From contig JAFUUM010000032.1 in the NCBI GenBank assembly GCA_017477805.1, positions 1 through 14,091 of the forward strand: 14,091 nt of DNA, read 5' to 3'. Both the position numbers and the translations under genes were made by a program. How positions within the stretch are numbered: position 1 is the stretch's first letter; the number at the start of each line of letters is the position of its first letter. The notes under the pieces were generated by a model. The model did no database searches. It saw only the letters and a program-made list of their open reading frames with translations, and had not been told where the DNA came from. Origin of the DNA: Lachnospiraceae bacterium. Its GTDB lineage: Bacteria; Bacillota; Clostridia; Lachnospirales; Lachnospiraceae. Below, piece by piece: positions 13,487 to 14,091 of the stretch.

Positions 13487-14091
13487 TGAAAAACTTTCTT
13501 TCGAAATTGCATAGACGGGGGATCCTGACCTGGATGCTGATCTTTGCGGTGGTTGCCGGAATTTTGCCCGTATCGGGCTGTACCCCGGGACGCCCCAGGG
13601 TGGATAATGCCTTCAAGATCTATTACGTGGCCAAGGACTACAGCAAAGTGACTGCCCGGGAATATATACCGAAAGCTGCGGAGGATGACCAGGAAGCCCT
13701 TCTCATTGAGGTTCTGGAAGCCCTTGCTACCCCTGCGGAAAAGAGCAGCGATATCCCGCCCCTTTCCGGGGATATGAAGCTCCTGGGGTATGAGGTCCGT
13801 TCCGAGCAGTTGATCCTGGATTTCCCGGTGGCCTATAAAAAACTGGAGACCATCCCGGAGATCCTCTACCGCGCGGCTATTGTCAGGACACTGACCCAGA
13901 TCCCCGGCATCACAACCATTTCCTTTATGGTGACGGGAGACCCGCTGACGGACGAAGTCGGCACCCCGGTTGGCCCAATGACGGCAGATTCCTTTATCGA
14001 TAATGCCGGTAAAGAGATCAGTACCTATGAACAGGCCACCCTGCGGCTCTATTTTGCGGACGAGAGCGGAGAAAAGCTTGTAAAGACCAGC
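13483..14091 (+). CDS. GerMN-domain lipoprotein (3' end outside window)
   Basis: The first 203 residues are visible. The N terminus is basic, with a hydrophobic core and VSGC, so Cys33 is probably lipidated and the protein sits outside the membrane. A complete GerMN domain spans about 44-155. It shows the typical strand IYYVAKDYSKV, a helix LLIEVLEAL, the strand pair LLGYEV/QLILDF, a helix with ILYRAAIVRTLTQ, and the closing PGITTISFMVTG. A second GerMN repeat seems to start at 187 (LRLYFADESGEKLV) and runs off the edge. GerMN is found in Bacillus GerM and in actinobacterial LpqB. The ATG overlaps the kinase TGA (ATGA) and no ribosome binding site is visible, so translation is coupled to the kinase. 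A partner role to that kinase is inferred. Confidence 0.88.
   Translation, partial: MMKNFLSKLHRRGILTWMLIFAVVAGILPVSGCTPGRPRVDNAFKIYYVAKDYSKVTAREYIPKAAEDDQEALLIEVLEALATPAEKSSDIPPLSGDMKLLGYEVRSEQLILDFPVAYKKLETIPEILYRAAIVRTLTQIPGITTISFMVTGDPLTDEVGTPVGPMTADSFIDNAGKEISTYEQATLRLYFADESGEKLVKTS

Overview
The window reads as chromosomal DNA from a Gram-positive anaerobe of the class Clostridia, most likely a member of the Lachnospiraceae. The reasons are the moderate GC content, strong AGGAGG-type ribosome binding sites, DacF, CapA, ComEA and GerMN proteins with clostridial architecture, and a DUF5721-like protein. This assignment is inferred from protein character and gene order, because no search was possible. 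Coding density is high. The largest gap is 191 bases (5545-5735), and I see no tRNA, rRNA, mobile element or CRISPR.

Region 1 (1-4320) carries mainly envelope genes on the plus strand. It starts with the C-terminal end of an unidentified protein. Next come a D-alanyl-D-alanine carboxypeptidase with an unusual transmembrane anchor and basic tail, an overlapping CapA-like lipoprotein, an overlapping small DUF5721-like protein, and a separately promoted three-helix membrane protein. A near-perfect bidirectional terminator separates this last gene from the convergent argG.

Region 2 (4321-8972) is arginine biosynthesis: argG on the minus strand, diverging from argC-argB-argD on the plus strand. 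The AT-rich 191-base space between them holds two facing promoters and at least six copies of a TGCATAA/TTATGCA half-site that resembles ArgR/AhrC ARG boxes. argJ, argF and argH are not in the window. An orphan solute-binding lipoprotein (8962-10461) overlaps the end of argD and is probably co-transcribed with it.

Region 3 (10462-14091) is a second plus-strand operon: comEA, an OmpR-family response regulator, a HAMP-containing histidine kinase and a GerMN-domain lipoprotein cut by the window edge. The last three resemble, in order and domain type, the actinobacterial mtrA-mtrB-lpqB module, where the GerMN lipoprotein works with the kinase. The comEA leader can fold so that an 11-base-pair helix buries its ribosome binding site.

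The most interesting items are that leader, the clustered arg operator region, the MtrAB-LpqB-like module headed by a competence gene, and a recurrent Glu/Thr/Gly-rich linker style in the exported proteins, including a large insertion inside the solute-binding protein.
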